34,731 nt of DNA from contig NZ_LYVQ01000047.1 in NCBI RefSeq assembly GCF_001984095.1, positions 1 to 34,731 of the forward strand, given 5' to 3'. A model generated the notes under the pieces. It was not told where the DNA came from, did not search any database, and saw only the letters and a program-made list of their open reading frames with translations. The stretch is from Pelomonas sp. KK5 (GTDB lineage Bacteria > Pseudomonadota > Gammaproteobacteria > Burkholderiales > Burkholderiaceae_C). The translations under genes and the position numbers were made by a program. Below, piece after piece: positions 1 to 8,459 of this stretch. The first letter of the stretch is position 1, and the number at the start of each line of letters is the position of its first letter.

Positions 1-886
1 GGCTGACCTCGCCTTTCAGCGGCAGGTCCGGTGCGGCCAGCATGCCCGCATAGCCGGTCGGCGCGCCGTACAGGATCGTCGGCCGCACGCCGCCGACCTG
101 GCCGCGCAGGCGCTTGAACACGGCGGCCGGCGTGGGCCGCTCGGCCATCAGCAGCACCGAGGCGCCGACGGACATCGGGAAGGTCAAGGCATTGCCCAGG
201 CCGTAGGCGAAGAAGAGCTTGGCGGCGGAGAAGCAGATGTCGTCATCGCGCATCCGCAGCACGCCCTTGGCATACAGCTCGCAGGTCCAGTACGGGTTGG
301 CCTGCGAATGGACCGTGCCCTTGGGCTTGCCGGTGGAGCCGGAGGAATAGAGCCAGAAGCCAGGGTCGTCGCAGCCGGTGCTCGCGGGCTGCGCCATCGG
401 CGGATGCGCATCGACGAAGGCGTGGAACTCCTGCTCGCCCGCCTGCAGTTGGCCGGCCGGGTGGACCACGACGATGGCCTTCACCTCATGGGCCCCGCCC
501 TTCCCCATCGCCTCGCGCAAGGCCGGCAGCAGCGCGCCCGACACCAGCGCCGCCTGCGCCCGCGAGTGCTCCAGCATGTAGGCGTAGTCGTCGACGGTCA
601 GCAGCGTGTTGACCGCCACCGGCACGATGCCGGCGTAGATGGCCCCGAGGAAGCAGATGGGCCATTCGACGCAGTCGTGCATCAGCAGCAGCACCCGCTC
701 CTCGCGCTTGATGCCCGCCGCCAGCAAGGCGGCAGCGCAGCGGCGGACCTGTTCGCCCAGCGCGCCGTAGCCCAGCGAGCCGTGGTCGTCGGTGAAGGCG
801 ATGCGGTCGGGCCAGCCCGTGTTGGCGGCCAGCAGGTGCGCGGCGAAGTTGAAGCTTCGCGGCGGCGTGAGGACCTTGCTGCTCAT
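1..886 (-). CDS. bclA: Benzoate-CoA ligase, 3' part cut off by the window edge
   Basis: This enzyme activates benzoate with ATP and CoA to benzoyl-CoA, the entry step of the box pathway, in the cytoplasm. The frame is open from an ATG at 886 to the left edge, giving 295 N-terminal residues of a family usually about 520-530 long. The adenylate-forming signature YSSGSTGKPKG is at residues 180-190, and the N-terminus (MSSKVLTPPRSFNFA) is typical of benzoate-CoA ligases. A purine-rich GGAGACC precedes the start. The gene is divergent from boxR with 72 bp between the two starts, and TGCA motifs in that gap suggest shared control by BoxR. The family assignment is firm. Preference for benzoate over related aromatic acids is inferred from the neighbouring box genes. 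Confidence 0.9.
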   Translation of the reverse strand, partial: MSSKVLTPPRSFNFAAHLLAANTGWPDRIAFTDDHGSLGYGALGEQVRRCAAALLAAGIKREERVLLLMHDCVEWPICFLGAIYAGIVPVAVNTLLTVDDYAYMLEHSRAQAALVSGALLPALREAMGKGGAHEVKAIVVVHPAGQLQAGEQEFHAFVDAHPPMAQPASTGCDDPGFWLYSSGSTGKPKGTVHSQANPYWTCELYAKGVLRMRDDDICFSAAKLFFAYGLGNALTFPMSVGASVLLMAERPTPAAVFKRLRGQVGGVRPTILYGAPTGYAGMLAAPDLPLKGEVS

Positions 887-958
887 CGGCGGTCTCCTTG
901 CCTGCATTCAGGGGATGCAGTATTGTGCGTCACTGCACTCTAGAACTCTGAAAATACC
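887..958. promoter_or_regulatory. Divergent bclA/boxR control region with TGCA motifs
   Basis: The 72-bp gap between the two divergent starts holds TGCA at 903, 916 and 934. The stretch 916-929 reads TGCA-N6-TGCG, one base away from the TGCA-N6-TGCA palindrome known as the operator core of BzdR/BoxR-type regulators. That BoxR acts here on both bclA and its own gene is inference; no promoter hexamers are clear. Confidence 0.5.
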
Positions 959-1858
959 GTGTCAAGCAATATATTGCCTGTCGTCGACGCGCAAGAAGAA
1001 GCGAAGCACCCCTTCCTGCTGGCCCTGGGCGAGCGGGTGCGTTCGCTGCGCTCGCGCCGCGGCATGACGCGCAAGGCGCTGGCCACCGCGGCGGACGTGT
1101 CCGAGCGGCACCTGGCCAACCTGGAATACGGCGTCGGCAACGCCTCGATCCTGGTGCTGCTGCAGGTCTCGCAGGCGCTGCAGTGCACGCTGGCCGAACT
1201 GCTGGGCGACGTCACCACCACCAGCCCCGAATGGCTGCTGATCCGCGAACTGCTGGAGAACCGCGACGAGGCCACGCTGAAGCGGGTGCGTGAATCGCTG
1301 GGCACGCTGCTGGGCAGCGGCCCGAGCGGCCGCGGCTCCCGCATCGCGCTGATCGGCCTGCGCGGCGCCGGCAAGTCCACGCTGGGGCGGATGCTGGCCG
1401 AGGACCTGGGCTTCCCCTTCGTCGAACTGAGCCGCGAGATCGAGAAGTTCGCCGGCTGCAGCATCTCCGAGATCCAGGGCCTGTACGGCCAGAACGCCTA
1501 CCGCCGCTACGAGCGCCGTGCGATCGAGGAGGCGATCCAGATCCACCCGGAGGCCGTGCTGGCCACGCCCGGCGGCCTGGTGTCGGACGCCGCCACCTTC
1601 AACCTGCTGCTGCAGCACTGCACCACCGTCTGGCTGCAGGCCGCGCCCGAGGACCACATGCGCCGCGTGATCGCCCAGGGCGACATGCGGCCGATGGCCG
1701 ACAACAGCGAGGCGATGGACGACCTGAAGGCCATCCTCGCCGGCCGCACCGCCTTCTATTCCAAGGCCGACCTGGTGCTCGACACCAGCGCGCAGGACCT
1801 GTCCGCGAGCTTTGTAAAGCTGCGCGACCTGGTGAAGGCAACGCTGCATCCGGCTTGA
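959..1858 (+). CDS. boxR: BoxR/BzdR-family benzoyl-CoA-responsive transcriptional regulator
   Basis: This 299-residue protein joins an N-terminal XRE-type helix-turn-helix (about residues 22-80, containing GMTRKALATAADVSERHLANLE) to a C-terminal shikimate-kinase-like domain with a P-loop GLRGAGKST at 133-141. That architecture is characteristic of BzdR/BoxR, where the kinase-like domain senses benzoyl-CoA and relieves repression of benzoate genes. The start is a GTG at 959; no convincing ribosome-binding site is visible. The gene lies between bclA (divergent) and boxC (same strand, 65 bp to the likely boxC start), with candidate operators on both sides, so autoregulation is likely. The domain order rules out a true shikimate kinase of aromatic amino acid synthesis. 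Confidence 0.93.
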   Translation: MSSNILPVVDAQEEAKHPFLLALGERVRSLRSRRGMTRKALATAADVSERHLANLEYGVGNASILVLLQVSQALQCTLAELLGDVTTTSPEWLLIRELLENRDEATLKRVRESLGTLLGSGPSGRGSRIALIGLRGAGKSTLGRMLAEDLGFPFVELSREIEKFAGCSISEIQGLYGQNAYRRYERRAIEEAIQIHPEAVLATPGGLVSDAATFNLLLQHCTTVWLQAAPEDHMRRVIAQGDMRPMADNSEAMDDLKAILAGRTAFYSKADLVLDTSAQDLSASFVKLRDLVKATLHPA

Positions 1859-1873
1859 CTTTTCCGATGGGCA

Positions 1874-1906
1874 TGCACTAATCTGCATGTCATGCACTTA
1901 ATTGCA
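1874..1906. promoter_or_regulatory. Two TGCA-N6-TGCA sites, probable BoxR operator of boxCBA
   Basis: Four TGCA words lie at 1874, 1884, 1893 and 1903. They form two perfect TGCA-N6-TGCA units (1874-1887 and 1893-1906) separated by 5 bp, so their centres are 19 bp apart, about two helical turns and on the same face. TGCAN6TGCA is the described operator core for BzdR and the related BoxR. The second unit ends 17 bp before the GTG at 1924, so repressor here would block the boxC promoter or early transcript. Confidence 0.75.
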
Positions 1907-1923
1907 TGAACAAGGAGAGTGCC

Positions 1924-3573
1924 GTGACCTCTGAGCCCGCTGTCGCTGTCGACTACCAGACCGACCCTTCCCGCTACCGCCACTGGAAGCTCAAGTTCGA
2001 AGGCCCGGTCGCCACGCTGGCGGCGGACTTCGACGAGAACGGCGGCCTGCGCCCCGGCTACAAGCTCAAGCTCAACAGCTACGACCTGGGCGTGGACATC
2101 GAGCTGCATGACGCGCTGAACCGCATCCGCTTCGAGCACCCCGAGGTGCGCGCGGTGGTGCTGACCAGCGCCAAGGACAAGGTATTCTGCTCGGGCGCCA
2201 ACATCTTCATGCTGGGCGTCTCCTCGCATGCCTGGAAGGTGAACTTCTGCAAGTTCACCAACGAGACGCGCAACGGCATCGAGGACACCTCGAAGCACAG
2301 CGGCCTGAAGTTCATCGCCGCGGTGAACGGGGCCTGCGCCGGCGGCGGCTATGAGGTGGCGCTGGCCTGCGACGAGATCATCCTGGTCGACGACCGCAGC
2401 AGCGCGGTGAGCCTGCCCGAGGTGCCGCTGCTGGGCGTGCTGCCCGGCACCGGCGGCCTGACCCGCGTGACCGACAAGCGCAAGGTGCGCCATGACCTCG
2501 CCGACATCTTCTGCACCAGCGTCGAAGGCGTGCGCGGCCAGCGCGCCAAGGACTGGCGGCTGGTGGACGACATCGCCAAGCCGGCGCAGTTCGCCGCGAA
2601 GGTGCAGGAGCGTGCGCTGCAACTGGCGGCGCAGAGCGACCGGCCGCTTGACGCGAAGGGCGTAGCGCTGACGCCGATCAACCGGACCATCGAACCCGAC
2701 GCGCTTCGCTACTCGCACCTGACGGTCGAGATCGACCGCAGCCGCCGCACCGCGAGCTTCACGATCAAGGCGCCGACTCAAGCCGTCGAAGCCGAGCCGA
2801 CCGACGCGAACTGGTACCCGCTGGCCCTCGCCCGCGAACTGGACGACGCGATCCTCTCGATGCGTACCAACGAGCTGGACATCGGCGTCTGGCTGATCCG
2901 CACCGAGGGCGACGCGGCGGCCGTGCTGCAGATGGACGAGGTCCTGCTGAAGAACCAGCAGCACTGGCTGGTGCGCGAGACCACCGGCGCGCTACGGCGC
3001 AGCCTGGCCCGGCTGGACGTGTCCTCGCGCAGCCTGTTCGCGCTGATCGAGCCCGGCTCCTGCTTCGCCGGCAGCTTCCTGGAGTTCGCCCTCGCCTGCG
3101 ACCGCATCTATCACCTGGCCCTGCCCGACGACGAAGCGAAAGCGCCGAAGATCACCGTCGGCGAGGCGAACTTCGGGCTGTTCCCGCTGGTGACCGATGA
3201 GAGCCGCCTAACGCGCAGGTTCTACGGCGAGGCGAAACCCCTCGACGCGATTCGCGCCGCCCTCGGCCAGCCGCTCGACGCCGACGCCGCCAACGCGCTG
3301 GGCCTGAACACCAGCAACCCCGACGATATCGACTGGGCCGACGAGATCCGCATCGCCATCGAGGAACGCGTGGCCATGAGCCCCGACGCGCTGACCGGCA
3401 TGGAAGCCAACCTGCGCTTCAACGGCAAGGAGAACATGGTCACCCGGGTCTTCGGTCGGCTCACCGCCTGGCAGAACTGGATCTTCCAGCGGCCGAATGC
3501 GGTGGGCGACAGGGGCGCGCTGAAGGTCTATGGAAAAGGCGAGAAGGCCGCGTTCGACTGGAACCGCGTGTAA
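1924..3573 (+). CDS. boxC: 2,3-epoxybenzoyl-CoA dihydrolase (benzoyl-CoA-dihydrodiol lyase)
   Basis: BoxC opens the ring of 2,3-epoxybenzoyl-CoA hydrolytically, yielding 3,4-dehydroadipyl-CoA semialdehyde and formate. From the GTG at 1924 the protein has 549 residues, the family's usual length, and is built from crotonase-fold segments. The segment NGACAGGGYEVALACDE begins near residue 135 and is followed by LPEVPLLGVLPGTGGLTR, an enoyl-CoA-hydratase-type oxyanion and active-site region. A second crotonase-like region is near residues 360-400 (SCFAGSFLEFALACDR). The GTG was preferred over the upstream ATG at 1906 because AAGGAGAG (1912-1919) is correctly placed before it, and the ATG lies inside the operator. 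It is the first gene of boxC-boxB-boxA. Confidence 0.93.
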   Translation: MTSEPAVAVDYQTDPSRYRHWKLKFEGPVATLAADFDENGGLRPGYKLKLNSYDLGVDIELHDALNRIRFEHPEVRAVVLTSAKDKVFCSGANIFMLGVSSHAWKVNFCKFTNETRNGIEDTSKHSGLKFIAAVNGACAGGGYEVALACDEIILVDDRSSAVSLPEVPLLGVLPGTGGLTRVTDKRKVRHDLADIFCTSVEGVRGQRAKDWRLVDDIAKPAQFAAKVQERALQLAAQSDRPLDAKGVALTPINRTIEPDALRYSHLTVEIDRSRRTASFTIKAPTQAVEAEPTDANWYPLALARELDDAILSMRTNELDIGVWLIRTEGDAAAVLQMDEVLLKNQQHWLVRETTGALRRSLARLDVSSRSLFALIEPGSCFAGSFLEFALACDRIYHLALPDDEAKAPKITVGEANFGLFPLVTDESRLTRRFYGEAKPLDAIRAALGQPLDADAANALGLNTSNPDDIDWADEIRIAIEERVAMSPDALTGMEANLRFNGKENMVTRVFGRLTAWQNWIFQRPNAVGDRGALKVYGKGEKAAFDWNRV

Positions 3574-3582
3574 GCCCACTGG

Positions 3583-3654
3583 CCGTTCGGGCTGAGGTAT
3601 CGAAGCCCCCCGCGAACCTTTCGCATGGGCCCTTCGATACCTCAGGGCGAACGG
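3583..3654. repeat. Imperfect inverted repeat, REP-like element between boxC and boxB
   Basis: The arms at 3583-3605 and 3632-3654 are 23 bp each and match except for two adjacent positions (GG against CC). They flank a 26-nt loop. The core, CTGAGGTATCGAAG with GTTCG outside it, resembles the dispersed palindrome of many proteobacterial genomes that reads CTGAGCTTGTCGAAG. It falls in the 116-bp gap between boxC and boxB, where it could form a transcript hairpin that changes the relative amounts of the two messages. Confidence 0.75.
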
Positions 3655-3689
3655 AGCGTGATCCTGATCCCGGAACGGAGCAAGACAAG

Positions 3690-5117
3690 ATGTCCACCAT
3701 CAACTACAGCGACAAGATCCCCAACAACGTCAACCTGTCCGAGGACCGCACGCTGCAGCGCGCGCTCGAAGGCTGGCAGCCGAACTTCATCAACTGGTGG
3801 GACGACGTCGGCCCCGAGGGCTCGACCAACTACGACGTCTACCTGCGTACCGCCGTCAGCGTCGATCCGCAGGGCTGGGCCCAGTTCGACTACGTCAAGA
3901 TGCGCGACTACCGCTGGGGCATCTTCCTGAACCCCGGCGACGCCAACCGCCAGATCCACTTCGGCGACCACAAGGGCGAGAAGGCCTGGACCGACGTGCC
4001 CGGCGAGCATCGCGCCAACCTGCGCCGCATCATCGTCACGCAGGGCGACACGGAGCCGGCCTCGGTCGAGCAGCAGCGCCACCTGGGCCTGACCGCGCCG
4101 AGCATGTACGACCTGCGCAACCTGTTCCAGATCAACGTGGAGGAAGGCCGCCACCTGTGGGCGATGGTCTACCTGCTTCACCGCCACTTCGGCCGCGACG
4201 GCCGCGAGGAGGCCGAGGCGCTGCTGGACCGCCGCAGCGGCGACGAGAACAACCCGCGCATCCTCGGCGCCTTCAACGAGGCCACGCCCGACTGGCTGGC
4301 CTTCTTCATGTTCACCTACTTCACCGACCGCGACGGCAAGTTCCAGCTCTCCGCGCTCGCCGAGTCCGCCTTCGACCCACTGGCCCGCACGACCAAGTTC
4401 ATGCTGACCGAGGAGGCGCACCACATGTTCGTCGGCGAGAGCGGCGTCTCGCGCGTGATCCAGCGCACCTGCCAGGCGATGAACGAGCTGAAGACCGACG
4501 ACGTGCAGCAGCTGCGCGCCGCCGGCGTGATCGACCTGCCGACGCTGCAGCGCTACCTGAACTTCCACTACAGCGTGACCATCGACCTGTTCGGCGCGGA
4601 CCAGTCCAGCAACGCCGCCACCTTCTACAGCAGCGGCCTCAAGGGCCGCTTCGAGGAAGGCCGGCGCGAGGACGACCACGTCCTCAAGGACCGGACCTAC
4701 AAGGTGCTGGAGGTGCAGAACGGCGCCCTGGTCGAGAAGGACGTGCCGATGCTCAACGCACTCAACGAGGTGCTGCGCGATGATTTCATCAAGGACTCGG
4801 TGGCCGGCGTGGGCCGCTGGAACAAGGTGATCGAAAAGGCCGGGCTGCCGATGCGGCTGACGGTGCCGCACAAGGCCTTCCACCGCAATATCGGCGCGCT
4901 GGCCGGCATCAAGATGTCGCCGGACGGCCGCCCCGTCAGCGAGACCGAATGGGCGGCGAAGAAGAGCGAATGGCTGCCCACGGATGAAGACCGCGCCTTC
5001 GTCGCCAGCCTGATGGGCCGCGTCGTCGAGCCCGGCAAGTTCGCCAACTGGATCGCGCCGCCGGTGATGGGCATCAACCGCCAGCCGGTCGAGTTCGAGT
5101 ACGTCCGCTTCGGCTGA
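3690..5117 (+). CDS. boxB: Benzoyl-CoA 2,3-epoxidase, oxygenase component B
   Basis: BoxB is the diiron oxygenase that, with electrons from BoxA, converts benzoyl-CoA to 2,3-epoxybenzoyl-CoA. The 475-residue length is normal for the family. The expected iron ligands are visible: E122 (TEPAS), E152 and H155 (EEGRH), D213 and E242/H245 (EEAHH). All are shifted by two residues from the numbering I recall for the characterised Azoarcus enzyme. GGAG at 3677-3680 supports the ATG at 3690. The gene is 116 bp after boxC and 11 bp before boxA, so boxB and boxA are surely cotranscribed. Confidence 0.95.
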   Translation: MSTINYSDKIPNNVNLSEDRTLQRALEGWQPNFINWWDDVGPEGSTNYDVYLRTAVSVDPQGWAQFDYVKMRDYRWGIFLNPGDANRQIHFGDHKGEKAWTDVPGEHRANLRRIIVTQGDTEPASVEQQRHLGLTAPSMYDLRNLFQINVEEGRHLWAMVYLLHRHFGRDGREEAEALLDRRSGDENNPRILGAFNEATPDWLAFFMFTYFTDRDGKFQLSALAESAFDPLARTTKFMLTEEAHHMFVGESGVSRVIQRTCQAMNELKTDDVQQLRAAGVIDLPTLQRYLNFHYSVTIDLFGADQSSNAATFYSSGLKGRFEEGRREDDHVLKDRTYKVLEVQNGALVEKDVPMLNALNEVLRDDFIKDSVAGVGRWNKVIEKAGLPMRLTVPHKAFHRNIGALAGIKMSPDGRPVSETEWAAKKSEWLPTDEDRAFVASLMGRVVEPGKFANWIAPPVMGINRQPVEFEYVRFG

Positions 5118-5128
5118 GAGTTAGCATC

Positions 5129-6382
5129 ATGGACATGGCCGTCAGCGTCATCCGCCAGCACCTGATCGATCCGGAGATCTGCATCCGCTGCAACACCTGC
5201 GAGGCCACCTGCCCGGTGCAGGCGATCACGCATGACGACCGCAACTACGTGGTCGACGCGGACAAGTGCAATCTCTGCATGGCCTGCGTGCCGCCCTGCC
5301 CGACCGGCTCGATCGACAACTGGCGGAGCATGCCGAAGGCCCGGGCGTACAGCATCGCCGAGCAACTGGGCTGGGATGAACTGCCGCCCGAGCTCCCGCC
5401 GGGCGAACTGCCCGACGCCGCACCCGCGCCGACCGCCCCGGCCCCCGCGCAGGTAACGGAATACGTGAGCGGCTTCAACAGCGCGCAGTACGGCGCCACG
5501 ATCCCGCCCTGGTCCGCCGCCCACGCCTACGCCAATCTCTACGGCCCCAAGGCGGCGGAGAAGACGGTGACGGCCACCGTCGTCGGCAACGTCCGCGTGA
5601 CCGAAGTCGGGAAGGACTACGACACCCACCACATCGTGCTGGACTTCGGCACCATGCCTTTCCCGGTGCTGGAAGGCCAGTCGATCGGCATCGTCCCGCC
5701 CGGCGCCGACGCGCTGGGCCGCGCCCACCACCCGCGCCAGTATTCGATCGCGAGCCCGCGCAACGGCGAGCGGCCCGGCTACAACAACGTCTCCCTGACG
5801 ATCAAGCGGGTGCTGGAGGACTACGACGGCAATGCCGTGCGCGGCGTCGCCAGCAACTACATGTGCGACCTGCAGGTCGGCGACAGGGTGCAGGTGATCG
5901 GCCCCTTCGGCACCAGCTTCCTGATGCCCAACCATCCGCGCAGCCACATCGTGATGATCTGCACCGGCACCGGCAGCGCGCCGATGCGGGCGATGACCGA
6001 GTGGCGGCGGCGCCTGCGCGCCAGCGGCAAGTTCGAGGGCGGCAAGCTGCTGCTGTTCTTCGGCGCCCGCACGAAGGAGGAACTGCCCTACTTCGGGCCG
6101 CTCACCTCGCTGCCCAAGGATTTCATCGACATCAACCTGGCCTTCAGCCGCACGCCGGGCCAGCCCAAGCGCTACGTGCAGGACCTGATGCGTGAACGCG
6201 CGGCCGACCTGGCCGAGCTGCTGGCCGACCCGAACGCCTGCTTCTACGTCTGCGGGCTCAAGGCGATGGAGGAAGGCGTGGTGCTCGTGCTGCGTGATGC
6301 CGCAACCCAGGCCGGCCTGAACTGGGAATCGATCGCCGCCGAGCTGAAGCGCAGCGGCCGGCTGCACCTCGAGACCTACTGA
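5129..6382 (+). CDS. boxA: Benzoyl-CoA 2,3-epoxidase, reductase component A
   Basis: BoxA passes electrons from NADPH through FAD and iron-sulfur clusters to BoxB. The 417-residue protein starts with two 4Fe-4S motifs (C18, C21, C24, C28-P and C47, C50, C53, C57-P). A Pro/Ala-rich linker of about 85-115 follows, then a ferredoxin-NADP reductase module: FAD-binding RQYSIAS, nucleotide-binding [10 protein letters not shown] and the C-terminal [15 protein letters not shown] at 5129 is used; a second in-frame ATG at 5135 is equally possible because no strong Shine-Dalgarno is seen. Its stop overlaps the convergent EF-hand gene by 7 bp, so no separate terminator lies between them. Confidence 0.94.
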   Translation: MDMAVSVIRQHLIDPEICIRCNTCEATCPVQAITHDDRNYVVDADKCNLCMACVPPCPTGSIDNWRSMPKARAYSIAEQLGWDELPPELPPGELPDAAPAPTAPAPAQVTEYVSGFNSAQYGATIPPWSAAHAYANLYGPKAAEKTVTATVVGNVRVTEVGKDYDTHHIVLDFGTMPFPVLEGQSIGIVPPGADALGRAHHPRQYSIASPRNGERPGYNNVSLTIKRVLEDYDGNAVRGVASNYMCDLQVGDRVQVIGPFGTSFLMPNHPRSHIVMICTGTGSAPMRAMTEWRRRLRASGKFEGGKLLLFFGARTKEELPYFGPLTSLPKDFIDINLAFSRTPGQPKRYVQDLMRERAADLAELLADPNACFYVCGLKAMEEGVVLVLRDAATQAGLNWESIAAELKRSGRLHLETY

Positions 6383-6861
6383 GCCGCGGCGACGTCCTCG
6401 TAGGTCTTCACCGCCACCTGGGCCTGCGCCTGCTTGGCGTCGTAGGCCTGCTGTTCCTGCTCGCTGACCTTGCCGTCCTGGTTGGCGTCGGCGGGGTCGT
6501 AGGTCTGCTCGCTGGAGGACGTGGATGAGCCGGACTGCGTCTTCTGCGCACCGCCGCCGCCATGGCCGCCGCCGTGCGCCTGCCCGGCCTTCTGCCCGCC
6601 GCCGGACTTCTCCATCTTCTCCGCGGCGGCGGTGAACTCCGTCTCGGTGACCTTGCCGTCGCCGTCGGTATCCATCTTCTTGAACATCTCCTCGGCCTTG
6701 GCCGAGCCTTCCTTGGAGATGCTGGCCATGTCGGACTCGGTCAGGTAGCCCTTGCCGTCGCTGTCCAGCTTCTTGAACATCTCGTCGGGGCTGGGACGGG
6801 TGCGCTCGGCGCCGCTGGAGGAGGTGGCGCTGTTGGCGATGGACGACAGGTTGGAGATCAT
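6376..6861 (-). CDS. EF-hand calcium-binding protein
   Basis: This 161-residue protein has three EF-hand loops: 33-44 ([12 protein letters not shown]), 64-75 ([12 protein letters not shown]) and 125-136 ([12 protein letters not shown]). Each keeps acidic or polar residues at loop positions 1, 3, 5 and 12, so calcium binding is likely. Residues 86-117 are Gly-, His- and Ser-rich linker. No hydrophobic signal peptide is present; the N-terminus is Ser/Ala-rich, and similar Ser-rich EF-hand proteins of Xanthomonas and Burkholderiales are sometimes considered secreted by other routes. Partner and role are unknown. The 3' end overlaps boxA tail to tail. A hairpin lies just upstream of the start. 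Confidence 0.85.
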   Translation of the reverse strand: MISNLSSIANSATSSSGAERTRPSPDEMFKKLDSDGKGYLTESDMASISKEGSAKAEEMFKKMDTDGDGKVTETEFTAAAEKMEKSGGGQKAGQAHGGGHGGGGAQKTQSGSSTSSSEQTYDPADANQDGKVSEQEQQAYDAKQAQAQVAVKTYEDVAAAQ

Positions 6862-6864
6862 GGC

Positions 6865-6899
6865 GAGTCCTGAAGAACAGATGGCCTGTTCTTCGACTC
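6865..6899. terminator. Hairpin between the MFS gene and the EF-hand gene
   Basis: GAAGAACAG (6872-6880) and CTGTTCTTC (6886-6894) form a perfect 9-bp stem with a 5-nt loop. Beyond a 2-nt bulge, GAGTC (6865-6869) pairs with GACTC (6895-6899). It lies after the stop of the MFS gene and 4 bp before the EF-hand start on the minus strand. No T-tract follows, so it may be a weak terminator, an mRNA end-stabiliser, or an operator of the EF-hand gene. Confidence 0.45.
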
Positions 6900-6933
6900 C
6901 CGGGCGTGGCGACTGAATAGCGGCTTGGTGAAG

Positions 6934-8109
6934 TCAGCGTAAAGCTTCGGACACACGCGCGCCCCGTTCATGGGCCAGGTAGATCGCCAGCGCCAGAAGC
7001 GGCAGCAGCGCGCCGGCCACGGCGACGACCTGCCAGCCGTGGTGGAACAGCAGGCCCGCCATCGACGAGGCCAGCGCCGCGCAGGCGAACATGATGGCCA
7101 CGTAGACGCTGTTGAGCCGGTTGCGCAGCGCCGGGTCCACCAGCAGCACCTCTCGCTGGCCGACCACGTGGTTGGCCTGCACGCCGGCGTCGATCGCGAT
7201 CGCCGCCAGCACGAGCAGCCACATCGGCCCGCCACGCCAGCTCAGCGCGAAGGCGAGCGAGGCGGTCGCCATCGCCGCGATCGTCACGCGGCGGGTGTGG
7301 CCGCGGTCGGCCAGGCGGCCGGCCAGCGGCGCGATCAGGGTGCCGCCCGCGCCGGCGAGCGCGAACAGGGCGATGTCGTGCTGCGTATGGCCCTGGCTCA
7401 GCAGCAGCCAGGGCGAGGCGGTCCAGAACAGGCTGAAGGTGGCGAACAGTGCGCCGTGCGACAGGGCCCGCTTGCGCAGCACCGGCTGCGTGGCGAAGAC
7501 GGTGGCCAGCGAGGCCAGCAGGCTGCCATAAGGCGCGGAATGGGCGGGCCGCAAGGGCTGCAGCCGCATGGCCAGCACGGCGACGGCCAGCAGCACCATG
7601 ACGGCGGCGATGCCGAACACCGCCCGCCAGCCGGCCAGCCCCGCGATGCTGCTGGCCGCCGGCCGCGCCAGCATGATGCCCAGCAGCAGCCCGCCGGTGA
7701 TCGTGCCGACGACCTGGCCGCGGCGCTCGGGCGCCGCCAGGTGCGCGCCCAGCGGCACCAGCATCTGCACCGCGCAGGCCGACAGGCCCACCAGCAGCGA
7801 GGCCAGCAGGAAGCTGCCGCCGCCCGGCGCCAATGCGGCCAGCGCCAGCGAGCCGGCGCTGGCCGTCATCGTGGCGAGCACCAGGCGCTTGTTCTCGACG
7901 ATGTCGCCCAGCGGCGTCAGCAGCACCAGGCCGGCGCAGTAGCCGAGCTGGGTCAGCGTCACCAGCAGGCCCGCCGAAGCCGGGGCCAGGCCCAGGTCGG
8001 CGGCGATGGTGGCGGTGAGCGGCTGGGCGAAGTACAGCGCCGCCACCAGCAGGCCGCAGGTGGCGGCCAGCAGCGCCAGCAGGCCGCGGCTCAGCGCGGG
8101 CGCGCCCAA
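6934..8109 (-). CDS. Major facilitator superfamily transporter (drug/metabolite efflux type)
   Basis: The 391-residue product is very hydrophobic with about 12 membrane segments, the first at residues 9-28 ([20 protein letters not shown]). A motif-A-like loop, [12 protein letters not shown], lies between segments 2 and 3. This pattern fits 12-segment proton-driven efflux transporters of the DHA1 type; the substrate cannot be read from sequence. The start is a TTG at 8109 directly after the TGA of the upstream Lys/Ala-rich gene and in the same frame (TGATTG), with AAGG about 10 nt upstream. No other start leaves the first membrane helix intact, so translation is probably coupled to the upstream gene. 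Confidence 0.85.
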   Translation of the reverse strand: MGAPALSRGLLALLAATCGLLVAALYFAQPLTATIAADLGLAPASAGLLVTLTQLGYCAGLVLLTPLGDIVENKRLVLATMTASAGSLALAALAPGGGSFLLASLLVGLSACAVQMLVPLGAHLAAPERRGQVVGTITGGLLLGIMLARPAASSIAGLAGWRAVFGIAAVMVLLAVAVLAMRLQPLRPAHSAPYGSLLASLATVFATQPVLRKRALSHGALFATFSLFWTASPWLLLSQGHTQHDIALFALAGAGGTLIAPLAGRLADRGHTRRVTIAAMATASLAFALSWRGGPMWLLVLAAIAIDAGVQANHVVGQREVLLVDPALRNRLNSVYVAIMFACAALASSMAGLLFHHGWQVVAVAGALLPLLALAIYLAHERGARVSEALR

Positions 8110-8418
8110 TCAGCGGACCTTGGCGCGATGGGCCTTGGCCTTGGGCGCGGCGCGGCCGGCCTTGGCGGCGTGGTGTTGCAGCGGGGCCTTCTTCGCAGCC
8201 TTGCGGGCCTTGGCGGCCTTGGCCTTCTGTGCTGCCTTGCTGCCGGATGCCTTGGACTTCTTGCCGGCGGCATGGGCCGACTTGTGGGCGGCCTCTGGCG
8301 CGGCCGCGCGGCCGACGACGGCCAGCGGCACCGGCTGCTGGACCTGCTGGACCTGGGCCAGGGCGGCGCCGCCCATCAAGGTGATCGAGGACAGCAGGAC
8401 GACGGCGATGTTCTTCAA
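8110..8418 (-). CDS. Exported Lys/Ala-rich small protein
   Basis: This 102-residue protein starts at a TTG (8418) preceded by GGAG with six nucleotides between them. A clear Sec signal peptide (MKNIAVVLLSSITLMGGAALA) ends in an Ala-x-Ala-type site near residue 21. The mature part is low complexity, dominated by Lys and Ala repeats (for example KAAQKAKAAKARKAAKKA) with several His, and is strongly basic. It may bind DNA, lipopolysaccharide or another polyanion in the periplasm, but no function is assigned. Its TGA stop is contiguous with the TTG of the MFS gene. The start was chosen because it alone gives both a ribosome-binding site and a signal peptide. Confidence 0.7.
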   Translation of the reverse strand: MKNIAVVLLSSITLMGGAALAQVQQVQQPVPLAVVGRAAAPEAAHKSAHAAGKKSKASGSKAAQKAKAAKARKAAKKAPLQHHAAKAGRAAPKAKAHRAKVR

Positions 8419-8459
8419 GTTGGACTCCAGTGAGGGACGCGGGATTCTAGGTTCAGTCC

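Noticed and set aside
1756-2964. 402-codon minus-strand open frame opposite boxC
   Set aside because: It is the GC-rich antisense shadow of boxC, with Val/Ala/Gly/Arg/His-rich sequence and no motif.
6970-8433. 487-codon plus-strand frame opposite the MFS gene
   Set aside because: Antisense shadow rich in Gln, Arg and His, without domain.
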